A stretch of 64,000 bases of DNA from Sinorhizobium saheli (lineage in GTDB: Bacteria > Pseudomonadota > Alphaproteobacteria > Rhizobiales > Rhizobiaceae): positions 19,723 through 83,722 of the forward strand of contig NZ_LNQB01000059.1 in assembly GCF_001651875.1 (NCBI RefSeq), read 5' to 3'. Position numbers and translations under genes: made by a program. Of this stretch, positions 16,251 to 25,540 are shown in pieces. The notes below the pieces were generated by a model. The model was not told the origin of the DNA and ran no database searches. It worked only from the letters and a program-made list of their open reading frames with translations. Within the stretch, counting starts at the first letter, position 1. Each line of letters starts with the position of its first letter.

Positions 16251-17735
16251 CTAATCCCCGAGTTTGCCGTCCAGATAGAGCTGGAGCGTGGCGCGCGTAC
16301 CCTTTTCCCAAAGTGTTTTCAAGGCGTGGGCGAAGCGCCGGCGGAAAAGGTCCGACTGCGCGACCTCGCCGAAAATGTCGGAAAGGGCGAGGAAGGCCAT
16401 CGGATCGTCCTTGGCCGCAAGCGCCGCCGCCTGCAGCCGGTCGGCGCTGGCGTCATTGAAGGCGATCTCCTTGCCGCTGTCGGACTTGCCGGCGAAGTAG
16501 CGGCACCAGAGCGCCGAGACCAGAGACAGGCCGACCACGTCCTCGCCGCGGCGCAGGCGATCCGCCGTCGACGGCAGGATGAATTTCGGCTGCCGGTTCG
16601 ACCCGTCCTGCGCCAGCCGCGCGATCGTGTCGCCTATCTTCGGATTGGAAAACCGCGTCTCGATGAGCTTGTAATAATCCTTGAGATCGGTGTTCGGGAC
16701 CGGCGGGATGACCGGGATGATCTCGTCATGCTCGAGCTTCGCCAGGAAGCCCCTGATCAGCGGCTCCTCCATCGCCTCGTGGACGAAGTGGATGTCGAGC
16801 AGCGCGGCCGGATAGGCGATCGCCGCATGGCCGCCGTTGAGGATCCGGATCTTCATGTGCTCGTAAGGCGCGACATCCGGGACGAATTGCACGCCGACCT
16901 CTTCGAGCGCCGGGCGGCCCTGGGGAAAATGGTCCTCGAGCACCCATTGCTTGAACTCTTCGCAAAAAACCGGCCAGTGGTCGTCGATGCCGTAATCCGA
17001 GGCGACGATGCCGATTTCACGTGGGCCCGTCGCGGGTGTGATGCGGTCGACCATGCCGTTCGGAAAGGCGACATTGGCGTCGATCCAATCGGCGAAAGCC
17101 GGATCGGACAGGCGCGCGAGGCCGGAAACGGCCGCATGGGTCACCTCGCCATTGCCGGGGATATTGTCGCAGGACATCACGGTGAACGGCGGAATGCCCT
17201 TCGCCCTGCGCGCCGCAAGACCGGCGAGAATGAGGCCGAAGACCGTCTTCGGTGCCGTCGGGTTCTGCGCATCCGCGACGATCGCCGGATGGGTGGGATT
17301 GAACACGCCCGAGGCGGGATCGATGAAATAGCCGCCTTCGGTGATCGTCAGGGAGACGATGCGGATGAACGGGCTTGCGAGTTGCGCCACGATCGCCGGC
17401 GTATCCCCCGGCTTCAGATAGGCGATCATCGCACCCGTCACATGCGCGGCCGTGCGGTTGTTGTCCTGCTCGACCACCGTCGTCAGGAAGTCCTGCGCCT
17501 CGAGCTTGCCGCGCATGACCTCGTCGGAAGGCAGGACGCCGGCGCCGATGATCGCCCAGTCGTGGTCACGCCCGAGATTGAAGAGATCATCGAGATAGAC
17601 GGCCTGGTGCGCCCGATGGAAGTTGCCGACGCCGAAGTGGACGATGCCGGCCCTGAGGGCATGCCGGTCGTAGTTCGGAACGCCGGCCCTGGCTTTGATC
17701 GCATCGAGTGCGGCGAGGGAAAGTTTGGTCGTCAT
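16251..17735 (-). CDS. mtlK: Mannitol 2-dehydrogenase
   Basis: This 494-residue enzyme is a polyol-specific long-chain dehydrogenase that oxidises D-mannitol (often also D-arabitol or D-sorbitol) with NAD to the ketose. Visible marks are the nucleotide-binding GIVHFGVGNFHRAHQA, CDNIPGNGE, FPNGMVDRITP and the catalytic-lysine region HMKIRILNGGHAA. It follows smoS by 41 bases in the sorbitol/mannitol operon. Confidence 0.95.
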   Translation of the reverse strand: MTTKLSLAALDAIKARAGVPNYDRHALRAGIVHFGVGNFHRAHQAVYLDDLFNLGRDHDWAIIGAGVLPSDEVMRGKLEAQDFLTTVVEQDNNRTAAHVTGAMIAYLKPGDTPAIVAQLASPFIRIVSLTITEGGYFIDPASGVFNPTHPAIVADAQNPTAPKTVFGLILAGLAARRAKGIPPFTVMSCDNIPGNGEVTHAAVSGLARLSDPAFADWIDANVAFPNGMVDRITPATGPREIGIVASDYGIDDHWPVFCEEFKQWVLEDHFPQGRPALEEVGVQFVPDVAPYEHMKIRILNGGHAAIAYPAALLDIHFVHEAMEEPLIRGFLAKLEHDEIIPVIPPVPNTDLKDYYKLIETRFSNPKIGDTIARLAQDGSNRQPKFILPSTADRLRRGEDVVGLSLVSALWCRYFAGKSDSGKEIAFNDASADRLQAAALAAKDDPMAFLALSDIFGEVAQSDLFRRRFAHALKTLWEKGTRATLQLYLDGKLGD

Positions 17736-17776
17736 CCTGTCATTCCTTTCGGGAGGCCGTCGCTTGGAATGAGGCG

Positions 17777-18550
17777 TCAGCTCATCCAGTTGCCGCCGTC
17801 GACGTTGTAGGTCTGCGCCACGACGTAGTCGCTCTCCGACGAGGCAAGAAAGATCGCCATCCCGGTCAGGTCCTCGGCCGTGCCCATGCGGCCATAGGGA
17901 ACGGCCTCGCCGACCAGCCGCTTCTTCTCGCCGAGCGGCCGGTTTTCATATCTGGCGAAGAGCGCGTCCACCCCCTCCCAGTGCTCGCCGTCGACGACAC
18001 CCGGGGCGATGGCGTTGACGTTGATGCGGTGCTTGATCAGATCGAGGCCGGCGGACTGGGTGAGGCTGATGACCGCCGCCTTGGTGGCGCAATAGACCGC
18101 CACCAGCGCCTCGCCGCGCCGGCCCGCCTGGCTCGCCATGTTGATGATCTTCCCGCCCCGCCCCTGCGCGATCATCTGCTTTGCCGCCGCCTGCATGGTG
18201 AAGAGCGTGCCGGCGACGTTGATCGAGAACAGTTTCTCGTAGCTCTCGCGGGTGATCTCGACGATCGGCGCAAGATCGAAGAGCGCGGCATTGTTGATCA
18301 GGATATCGAGCCCGCCGGCGCGCCCGACAACCGCGGCGACCGCCGCGTCGATCGAGTCCTGCCGGGTCACGTCGATCTCGACGGCATAGGCGGCCGGCCC
18401 GATTTCCGCGGCCGTTTCCTTCGCCCGCTCGATGTTGATGTCGGCGATCGCGACGGTGGCGCCTTCGCGCACATAGGCTTCCGCGAAGGCGCGGCCGATA
18501 CCCCGCGCCGATCCGGTGATCAGCGCACTCTTTCCTTCGAGACGTTTCAT
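17777..18550 (-). CDS. smoS: Sorbitol dehydrogenase (SDR family)
   Basis: This 257-residue classical SDR has TGSARGIG (about 13-20), NNAALF, the catalytic serine in NMASQAG and YCATK. Together with the smo transporter it oxidises sorbitol (glucitol) to fructose with NAD. Its start overlaps the smoK stop (ATGA), indicating translational coupling. Confidence 0.95.
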   Translation of the reverse strand: MKRLEGKSALITGSARGIGRAFAEAYVREGATVAIADINIERAKETAAEIGPAAYAVEIDVTRQDSIDAAVAAVVGRAGGLDILINNAALFDLAPIVEITRESYEKLFSINVAGTLFTMQAAAKQMIAQGRGGKIINMASQAGRRGEALVAVYCATKAAVISLTQSAGLDLIKHRINVNAIAPGVVDGEHWEGVDALFARYENRPLGEKKRLVGEAVPYGRMGTAEDLTGMAIFLASSESDYVVAQTYNVDGGNWMS

Positions 18551-19548
18551 CGAATTGCCATTCCCTTTTCGTCAAACCGGTGCACGCGCTGCGGGTCCGG
18601 CGTCAGGAAGACCTGGTCGCCATGGGTGACGGCGAAGTCGCCGCTGACGCGCGCCGTCAATGTGCCGATGCCGTCGGCGTTCACGTGCAGGAAGGTGTCG
18701 GAGCCGAGATGTTCGGCGACGCCGACCGTGCCCCGCCACGAGCCCTGGTCCTTCGAGAGCACGAGGTGCTCCGGGCGCACGCCGATCGTGTGGGCCTGGT
18801 GGGCGGCCGCCGACGCGCCGGAAATGAAGTTCATCTTCGGAGAGCCGATGAAGCCGGCAACGAAGAGGTTGTCGGGCTTGTGATAGAGATCGAGGGGCGA
18901 GCCGACCTGCTCGATGCGGCCGCGGTTCAGGACGACGATCTTGTCGGCCATGGTCATCGCCTCCACCTGGTCGTGGGTGACGTAGATCATCGTCGTCTTC
19001 AATTGCTGGTGAAGCTGGCTGATCTCGAGCCGCATGTTGACGCGCAGCGCCGCATCGAGGTTCGAGAGCGGCTCGTCGAACAGGAAGGCCTCCGGCTGAC
19101 GGACGATCGCCCGGCCGATGGCGACGCGCTGGCGCTGGCCGCCGGAGAGCTGACGCGGCTTGCGGTCGAGGTAGTCGGTGAGGTTCAGCACGCGGGCGGC
19201 ATCCTCGACCTTCTTGTCGATCACCGCCTTGTCCTCGCCCGCCATCTTCAGGGGGAAGGCGATGTTGGAGCGCACGCTCATGTGCGGATAGAGCGCATAG
19301 GACTGGAACACCATCGAAAGGCCGCGCTTCGCCGGCGGCAGGTCGGTGGTGTTCTTGCCGTCGATGATGATCTCGCCGTCGCTGACGTCCTCGAGGCCGG
19401 CGATCAGCCGCAGAAGCGTGGACTTGCCGCAGCCGGAGGGGCCGACGAAGACGACGAACTCGCCGTCATGGATGTCGAGGTCGATCGACGGGATGACGGC
19501 GTGGGCGCCGAAAACCTTCGATACATTCTTGAGTGTGATGCTTCCCAT
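18547..19548 (-). CDS. smoK: Sorbitol/mannitol ABC transporter ATP-binding protein
   Basis: This 333-residue CUT1-type ATPase has Walker A (GPSGCGKST), signature [14 protein letters not shown], Walker B ([11 protein letters not shown]), switch ([13 protein letters not shown]) and a C-terminal TOBE region, like MalK/UgpC. It energises polyol import via SmoF/SmoG. It lies 30 bases after smoG and overlaps smoS by 4 bases. Confidence 0.95.
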   Translation of the reverse strand: MGSITLKNVSKVFGAHAVIPSIDLDIHDGEFVVFVGPSGCGKSTLLRLIAGLEDVSDGEIIIDGKNTTDLPPAKRGLSMVFQSYALYPHMSVRSNIAFPLKMAGEDKAVIDKKVEDAARVLNLTDYLDRKPRQLSGGQRQRVAIGRAIVRQPEAFLFDEPLSNLDAALRVNMRLEISQLHQQLKTTMIYVTHDQVEAMTMADKIVVLNRGRIEQVGSPLDLYHKPDNLFVAGFIGSPKMNFISGASAAAHQAHTIGVRPEHLVLSKDQGSWRGTVGVAEHLGSDTFLHVNADGIGTLTARVSGDFAVTHGDQVFLTPDPQRVHRFDEKGMAIR

Positions 19549-19578
19549 GGTCGTATCCTTATTTGAGCCGCGCCGCCC

Positions 19579-20409
19579 TTATTTGACCGCACCGAAAGTG
19601 AGGCCGCGTACGAGCTGCTTCTGCGAGAACCAGCCGAGAATGAGGATGGGGGCGATCGCCATCGTCGAGGCTGCCGAGAGCTTCGCGTAGAAGAGGCCCT
19701 CCGGGCTCGAATAGGAGGCGATGAAGGCCGTGAGCGGTGCGGCCTTGGCGGCGCTGAGGTTCAGGGTCCAGAACGCCTCGTTCCAGGCGAGGATGATGTT
19801 CAACAGCAGCGTCGAGGCGATCCCGGGGATTGCCATCGGCGTCAGCACGTAGACGATCTCCTTGGCGAGCGAGGCCCCGTCCATGCGTGCCGCTTCGAGG
19901 ATCTCGCCCGGGATCTCCTTGAAATAGGTGTAGAGCATCCAGATGATGATCGGCAGGTTGATCAGCGTCAGCACGATGACCAGCCCGGTGCGCGTGTCGA
20001 GAAGTCCGGTATTGCGGAATATCAGATACATCGGCACCAGCACGCCGACCGGCGGCATCATCTTGGTGGAGAGCATCCACATCAGGACGTCCTTCGTCCG
20101 CTTCGTCGGTGCGAAGGCCATCGCCCAGGCCGACGGAATGGCGATCACCAGGCCGAGCAGCGTCGAGCCGAAGGAGACGACCACCGAGTTCATGAAGTGC
20201 TTGAAATAGTCGGACCGGCTCTGCACTTCGAAATAGTTCTCCGTCGTCCAATCGAAGAAGAGGAAGACCGGCGGCGAGGCGATCGCCTGCGCCTCCGTCT
20301 TGAAGCTCGTCAGGAAGGTCCAGAGGATCGGAAAGAAGATCAGGATGGCGATCGTCCAGGCGACGACCGTGGTGAGCAGTTTGCGCTGGGTCGAAACGTT
20401 GCGTGCCAT
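19579..20409 (-). CDS. smoG: Sorbitol/mannitol ABC transporter permease 2
   Basis: This 276-residue MalG-like permease has six hydrophobic segments and the EAA loop (EAARMDGASLAKEIVYVLTP). ATG at 20409 was chosen because the longer frame runs into smoF. It lies 5 bases after the smoF stop. Confidence 0.95.
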   Translation of the reverse strand: MARNVSTQRKLLTTVVAWTIAILIFFPILWTFLTSFKTEAQAIASPPVFLFFDWTTENYFEVQSRSDYFKHFMNSVVVSFGSTLLGLVIAIPSAWAMAFAPTKRTKDVLMWMLSTKMMPPVGVLVPMYLIFRNTGLLDTRTGLVIVLTLINLPIIIWMLYTYFKEIPGEILEAARMDGASLAKEIVYVLTPMAIPGIASTLLLNIILAWNEAFWTLNLSAAKAAPLTAFIASYSSPEGLFYAKLSAASTMAIAPILILGWFSQKQLVRGLTFGAVK

Positions 20410-20414
20410 GGGGT

Positions 20415-21287
20415 TCAAGCCTCCAGCGTCTTGCCGATCATGCGCATCAGGAAGAATGCGACGATGTTGGCGAGGATGACCGCGATGATGCCGCCGGCCG
20501 AAGCGCCGCCCACGTCGAACTGCAGGAGAGCCTGGGCGTAGACGAGGAATGTCAGGTTGGTGCTCTGCGTGCCCGGGCCGCCGTTCGTGGTGACGAGGAT
20601 TTCCGCAAAGACCGACAAGAGGAAGATCGTCTGGATCAGGATGACGACGGTGATCGCGCGCGACAGATGCGGCAGCACGAGATAGACGAAGCGGCTCCAG
20701 GCGCCGGCACCGTCCATCTGCGCGGCCTCCTTCTGCTCCTCGTCGAGCGACTGCAGCGCCGTCAGCAGGATCAGCGTCGCGAAGGGCAGCCATTGCCAGG
20801 CGACGATGAGGATGATCGAGAAAAGCGGCGCATTGGCGAGGAAATCGAAGGGCTGCAGGCCGACGAGCTTGGCGAGCCAGGCGAACAGCCCGTTCACGGG
20901 GTTCATGAACATGTTCTTCCAGACGAGCGCGGCGACCGTCGGCATGATGAGGAAGGGCGCGATCACCAGGATGCGCACGATCCCCTGCCCGAACATCTGC
21001 TGGTCGAGAAGGAGCGCCAGTGCGATGCCGCCCACCACGGTGATGAAGAGCACGCCGATGACGATCGCAAGCGTGTTGAAGATCGCCTGGAAGAAAGCCG
21101 GATCGGTCAGGAAGTAGGTGTAGTTGGTAAGGCCCGCGAACTCCTCCATCCCCGGCATCAGCAGATTGTAGCGCAGGAGCGAGAAGTAGATCGTCAGCGC
21201 CAGCGGCACGATCATCCAGGCCAGGAGCAGAAGCACCGAAGGTGCGATCATCAGCCGCGCGGCGGAGCGGGTATGCAAGGTCGCCAT
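20415..21287 (-). CDS. smoF: Sorbitol/mannitol ABC transporter permease 1
   Basis: This 290-residue MalF-like permease has six predicted helices and an EAA-type loop (EAAQMDGAGAWSRFVYLVLP). It pairs with SmoG to form the inner-membrane channel. A 191-base gap with a strong hairpin separates it from smoE, which often keeps binding-protein levels higher than permease levels. Confidence 0.95.
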   Translation of the reverse strand: MATLHTRSAARLMIAPSVLLLLAWMIVPLALTIYFSLLRYNLLMPGMEEFAGLTNYTYFLTDPAFFQAIFNTLAIVIGVLFITVVGGIALALLLDQQMFGQGIVRILVIAPFLIMPTVAALVWKNMFMNPVNGLFAWLAKLVGLQPFDFLANAPLFSIILIVAWQWLPFATLILLTALQSLDEEQKEAAQMDGAGAWSRFVYLVLPHLSRAITVVILIQTIFLLSVFAEILVTTNGGPGTQSTNLTFLVYAQALLQFDVGGASAGGIIAVILANIVAFFLMRMIGKTLEA

Positions 21288-21325
21288 GGCGTCCCCCGTG
21301 TGATGTCAACGCTGTTCCAAGAAAA

Positions 21326-21346
21326 GGCAGGCGCTTGGCGCCTGCC
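21326..21346. terminator. Hairpin between smoE and smoF (attenuator-like)
   Basis: A perfect 9-bp stem (GGCAGGCGC/GCGCCTGCC) with a 3-base loop lies in the smoE-smoF gap. No U-tract follows on the minus strand, so it more likely acts as an mRNA 3' stabiliser or partial terminator after the binding-protein gene. Confidence 0.55.
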
Positions 21347-21478
21347 GGATGCGCCCGTGCAGCATCCGAAAAGGCAGAGCGGGACGGGGACCGAAGGTGA
21401 TGTCCCCCTTGCCTCGTCCCGCTCCGAGGTTGCCGGAGTACCGGCCGTTGCCGGCCGGCACCCCAGCCCTTGGGAGCC

Positions 21479-22789
21479 TCACTTGATGTAGCCGGCCTTG
21501 GTCATCTCGCGGGTCGCCAGCTGCTGCGCGCTGGCAAGCGCCTGGTCGACGCTCATCTGACCGGCGAGTGCCGCCGAGAACACCTGCCCGACAGCCGTGC
21601 CGAGACCCTGGAATTCCGGTATGGCGACGAACTGCACGCCGACATAGGGCACCGGCTTGACGGCCGGGTTCTTCGGATCGGCGGAGTTGATCGAGTCCAG
21701 CGTCATCTTCGCGAAGGGGGCCGCCTTCTGATACTCGGGATTCTCGTAGAGCGAGGTCCGTGTGCCGGGAGGAACGTTCGCCCAGCCTTCCTTTTCCGCG
21801 ACGAGCTTCAGGTAGTCCTTGCCGGTCGCCCAGCCGATGAACTTCTGGGCGGCATCCGATTTCTGCGAGCCGGCGGGAACCGCGAGGCTCCAGGCCCACA
21901 GCCAGTTGCCGCGCTTGCCGAGCCCCTTGTCCGGAGCGAGCGCGAAGCCCACCTTGTCGGCAACCGTCGATTCGTTCGGGTTGGTCACGAAGGAGGCGGC
22001 AACGGTCGCGTCGATCCACATGCCGCACTTGCCCGTCTGGAACAGCGACAGGTTCTCGTTGAAGCCGTTGGACGAGGCACCGGGCGGGCCGGCATCGTTC
22101 ATCAGCTTGACGTAGAACTCCATCGTCTCCTTCCATTCCGGCTGGTCGAACTGGGGCTTCCAGTTCTCGTCGAACCAGCGCGCCCCGAAGGAATTTGCCG
22201 TCGCCGTCAGGAAGGCCATGTTCTCGCCCCAGCCGGCCTTGCCGCGCAGGCAGATGCCGTAGACCTCGTTGTCCTTGTCGGTGATCTTGCGAGCGGCGTC
22301 GGCGATGAAGTCCCAGGTCGGCGCGTCGGGCATGGTCAGCCCGGCCTTCTCGAACAGGTCCTTGCGATACATGACCATCGAGCTTTCGCCGTAGAACGGC
22401 GCCGCATAGAGCTTGTCGTCGATCGTCAGGCCGCTGCGGATCGCCGGCAGGAGGTCGTCGACGTCGTAGTCGGCACCGAGCTTGTCGAGCGGCAGCAGCC
22501 AGCCCTGCTTCGCCCAGATCGGCACTTCATAGGTGCCGATCGTCATGATGTCGTACTGGCCGCCCTTGGTCGCGATGTCCGTCGTCACGCGCTGGCGCAG
22601 CACGTTTTCCTCGAGCGTCACCCACTCGAGCTCGATGTCCGGATTCTTCGACGTGAAATCGTCCGCAAGCTTCTGCATCCGGATCATGTCGCCGTTGTTC
22701 ACGGTCGCAATGGTCAGGGTCTCTGCTTGGGCCAAACCCGCCAGAGCGACTGCCGAGCACGTGCCCAGCAGGAAAGTTCTCAAATTCAT
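21479..22789 (-). CDS. smoE: Sorbitol/mannitol ABC transporter substrate-binding protein
   Basis: This 436-residue protein has a signal peptide (TFLLGTCSAVALAGLAQAE, cleavage near residue 22) and the fold marks of family 1 sugar-binding proteins (LYAAPFYGESSMVMYRKDLF, YGICLRGKAGWGENMAFL, WIDATVAASF). It binds polyols in the periplasm. It is the first gene of the smoEFGKS-mtlK operon; operator-like palindromes and a SorC regulator gene lie upstream. Confidence 0.95.
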   Translation of the reverse strand: MNLRTFLLGTCSAVALAGLAQAETLTIATVNNGDMIRMQKLADDFTSKNPDIELEWVTLEENVLRQRVTTDIATKGGQYDIMTIGTYEVPIWAKQGWLLPLDKLGADYDVDDLLPAIRSGLTIDDKLYAAPFYGESSMVMYRKDLFEKAGLTMPDAPTWDFIADAARKITDKDNEVYGICLRGKAGWGENMAFLTATANSFGARWFDENWKPQFDQPEWKETMEFYVKLMNDAGPPGASSNGFNENLSLFQTGKCGMWIDATVAASFVTNPNESTVADKVGFALAPDKGLGKRGNWLWAWSLAVPAGSQKSDAAQKFIGWATGKDYLKLVAEKEGWANVPPGTRTSLYENPEYQKAAPFAKMTLDSINSADPKNPAVKPVPYVGVQFVAIPEFQGLGTAVGQVFSAALAGQMSVDQALASAQQLATREMTKAGYIK

Positions 22790-22814
22790 CGACTTCCTCC
22801 CAGAAGAAATGAGT

Positions 22815-22847
22815 GAGCATTTGCCTTGCTCGTGAGCAATTACTCAC
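22815..22847. promoter_or_regulatory. Operator-like palindromes upstream of smoE
   Basis: Two adjacent inverted repeats share the TGAGCA half-site: GAGCA-N7-TGCTC (22815-22831) and GTGAG-N6-CTCAC (22832-22847). They lie 26-58 bases upstream of the smoE start. Binding by the adjacent SorC-type regulator is inferred from position. Confidence 0.5.
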
Positions 22848-22990
22848 TCGTTGGCGAAAAAAGTCAATCGGCATTCGTCGCTGCGGCGCAACGAAGAGGC
22901 TAATGTGCTGGTTTCACAAGGTACTTTTTACAGGGGTCATGCCGCAGCGGCGGTGCCGATCGCAGCGATTCTCAAGCGGCGCGATCCGAT

Positions 22991-23944
22991 TCAGACGCCG
23001 AGCAGATAATCCGCGGTGGTTTCGTCGGTGATGAGGCCGTTGATGATCCGGCCCCTGAGGGCTGCACGCAAGGCCTCGTATTTGCGCGGGCCCTTGGCGA
23101 TGCCTATGACCGAGGCCCGGTCGCGCGGCGGCAGCGGAATCGAGGCAACCCTTTCGTTGATGCTGCCGGTCAAGAGCGCCCCGTCGCGATCGAACATCCA
23201 GCCGCAGATCTCGCCGGCCGCCCCTTCCGCCATCAGCCGCGCCATTTCCTCGCGCGCCAGGAACCCGTCCGCGCAAAGCGGCGCGTCGGGCCCGAGTTCA
23301 CCGACGCCGACGAAGGCGGCATTGGCTTCGGCGCCAAGCTCCAGCGCGATCTTCACGAGACTTTGCTCGTGCAGGACCTCCCTTTCCTGCGCCGAGGAAA
23401 CCAGGACCGGGAGGGGCATCGGGAAGTGCCGCGCATTGATCGTATCGGCCATCGAGAAGATGACGTTGTAGTAGGCGGCCGAACCGTCGAGCCGGATATT
23501 GCCGGTCAGGGACACGATGCGGTGCTGCGGGCATTCCATCGACGGCAACTGGTCGATCGTCGCCTTCAGCGTCCGGCCCGTGCCGATCGCCAGCACCACC
23601 GGCTCGGTCGATTTCAGCCAGCGCTCGATCTCCGCCGCCCCGGCCTCGGCGATGCCGACCGTGGTCGACGTCGAGCCGGGGTCGCTCGGAACGACGTCGA
23701 CGTGCTTCAGCCCATATTTCTCCTTGAGCCGCGCCGCCGCTTCGAGACAGGCGGCGATCGGATGGTCGAGCCGCACCTTGATCAGCCGCTCGGCCATGGC
23801 GAGCGACACGAGGCGCTGCGCCGACTGGCGCGAAATGCCCATGATCGAGGCAATCTCGTCCTGGGTGCGGCCGGCGACGTAATAGAGCCAGCCCGCTCGG
23901 GCAGCATCGTCCAGCCTGTTGTTGCTTTCCACCCTTCGCGCCAT
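22991..23944 (-). CDS. smoC: SorC/DeoR-type sugar-binding transcriptional regulator
   Basis: This 317-residue regulator has an N-terminal HTH (RTQDEIASIMGISRQSAQRL, about residues 25-45) and a SorC-type sugar-binding domain (VLAIGTGRTLKATID, VGVGELGPDAPL, IGIAKGPRKYEALRAAL). It probably controls the smo operon directly downstream on the same strand. ATG at 23944 was chosen for its upstream AAGGAG; ATG at 23989 lacks a site. Confidence 0.88.
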   Translation of the reverse strand: MARRVESNNRLDDAARAGWLYYVAGRTQDEIASIMGISRQSAQRLVSLAMAERLIKVRLDHPIAACLEAAARLKEKYGLKHVDVVPSDPGSTSTTVGIAEAGAAEIERWLKSTEPVVLAIGTGRTLKATIDQLPSMECPQHRIVSLTGNIRLDGSAAYYNVIFSMADTINARHFPMPLPVLVSSAQEREVLHEQSLVKIALELGAEANAAFVGVGELGPDAPLCADGFLAREEMARLMAEGAAGEICGWMFDRDGALLTGSINERVASIPLPPRDRASVIGIAKGPRKYEALRAALRGRIINGLITDETTADYLLGV

Positions 23945-24077
23945 CGCCCTCGGTCTCCTTCCCGTTGATTTGCTGCCACTATTTGCCATGCGCTGTCAAA
24001 CCGGAGGCGACATGCAACGCGAACGGCGGCTTGCAAGGTCGGTTTTGCCGGGGAATCGCGCCGCATGCGAAGGAAAT

Positions 24078-24093
24078 TTTACCGTTTGATAAA
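24078..24093. promoter_or_regulatory. Possible RutR-like box upstream of preT
   Basis: TTTACCGTTTGATAAA is an imperfect palindrome resembling the RutR operator TTGACCANNTGGTCAA, weaker than the site at 29704. It lies about 55 bases upstream of preT, so the same regulator could control both pyrimidine operons. Confidence 0.35.
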
Positions 24094-24147
24094 AAAATAA
24101 AGCGTGTTACCGTTCCTTGATCCTGAGGACACATTGGGAGCCAAAAA

Positions 24148-25509
24148 ATGGGAACGACGCAGTCTGGGATTCTCGGTGGGCGGCTGCCGCTCGCCGAGTA
24201 CGAAGCCAATTTCTCCGACCTTCATCCGCCGCTCGACAAGCACGAGGCGCTGGTCGCCGCCGACCGCTGTTATTTCTGTCATGACGCGCCTTGCATGACG
24301 GCCTGTCCGACCTCCATCGACATTCCCCTGTTCATCCGCCAGATCGCGACCGGCAATCCGATCGGCTCGGCGAAGACCATCTTCGACCAGAACATTTTGG
24401 GCGGCATGTGCGCCCGCGTCTGTCCCACCGAAACGCTCTGCGAGCAGGCCTGCGTGCGCAACACGGCCGAGGAGCGGCCGGTCGAGATCGGCCGCCTGCA
24501 ACGCTATGCGACCGACACCGCGATGAAGGAGAACAAGCAGTTCTTCACGCGCGCCGCGCGAACCGGCCGCAGGGTCGCCGTCGTCGGCGCCGGTCCGGCC
24601 GGACTTGCCTGCGCCCATCGGCTCGCGGTCAAGGGCCACGACGTGGTGATCTACGATGCCCGGGAAAAATCCGGCGGCCTCAACGAATACGGCATCGCCG
24701 CTTACAAGTCGGTCGACGACTTCGCCCAGAAGGAGGTCGACTACGTGCTTTCGATCGGCGGCATCGAAGTCCGCCACGGCGAGGCGCTCGGCCGCGACTT
24801 CTCCCTCGCCGACCTCGGAGAGCGGTATGACGCCGTCTTCCTCGGCCTCGGCCTCGCCGGCGTCAATGCGCTCAGGGTCGAAGGCGAGAACGGCGCAGGC
24901 GTCGAGGATGCCGTCGACTTCATCGCGGCGCTGCGCCAGTCGAAGACCAAGGCCGACATTCCGGTCGGCCGCCGCGTCGTCGTTCTCGGTGGCGGCATGA
25001 CGGCGATCGACGCGGCCGTCCAGGCGAAGCTGCTCGGCGCCGAGGAAGTGACGATCTGCTACCGCCGCGGCAAGGAGCACATGAACGCCTCCGAGTTCGA
25101 ACAGGACCTGGCGGCGTCCAAGGGCGTCACCATCCGCCACTGGCTGCAGCCGAAGCGCATTGCGCTTAAGGACGGCAAGGTGGCGGGCATCGAGCTCGAA
25201 TACACCGCGCTCGTCGAGGGCAAGCTGACGGCGACCGGCGAAACCGGCATCATTGCCGCCGACCAGATCTTCAAGGCCATCGGCCAGACCTTCGATGCCT
25301 CCGGCCTCGGCGTATTGCGGATGGAGGGCGGCCGCATCGTCGTCGATCAGGAGGGCCGCACCTCGCTCGCCAAGATCTGGGCGGGCGGCGACTGCGTGCT
25401 CGGCGGAGAGGACCTGACGGTTTCCGCCGTCGCCATGGGCCGCGATGCCGCCGAATCGATCGACCGGGTTCTCGCCGCGGCTGAGCCGCTGGCGAGCGCC
25501 GTTGCTTGA
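24148..25509 (+). CDS. preT: NAD-dependent dihydropyrimidine dehydrogenase subunit PreT
   Basis: This 453-residue flavoprotein has an N-terminal iron-sulphur region (CYFCHDAPCMTACP, then CARVCPTETLCEQAC) and two dinucleotide-binding folds (VAVVGAGPAGLACA, VVVLGGGMTAIDAA). With PreA it reduces uracil or thymine to the 5,6-dihydro form, step 1 of the reductive pathway. preA follows after 31 bases, and a RutR-like palindrome precedes it. Confidence 0.95.
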   Translation: MGTTQSGILGGRLPLAEYEANFSDLHPPLDKHEALVAADRCYFCHDAPCMTACPTSIDIPLFIRQIATGNPIGSAKTIFDQNILGGMCARVCPTETLCEQACVRNTAEERPVEIGRLQRYATDTAMKENKQFFTRAARTGRRVAVVGAGPAGLACAHRLAVKGHDVVIYDAREKSGGLNEYGIAAYKSVDDFAQKEVDYVLSIGGIEVRHGEALGRDFSLADLGERYDAVFLGLGLAGVNALRVEGENGAGVEDAVDFIAALRQSKTKADIPVGRRVVVLGGGMTAIDAAVQAKLLGAEEVTICYRRGKEHMNASEFEQDLAASKGVTIRHWLQPKRIALKDGKVAGIELEYTALVEGKLTATGETGIIAADQIFKAIGQTFDASGLGVLRMEGGRIVVDQEGRTSLAKIWAGGDCVLGGEDLTVSAVAMGRDAAESIDRVLAAAEPLASAVA

Positions 25510-25540
25510 ACGGGCGGAACAGGATCGAGAGGACGAGAAA

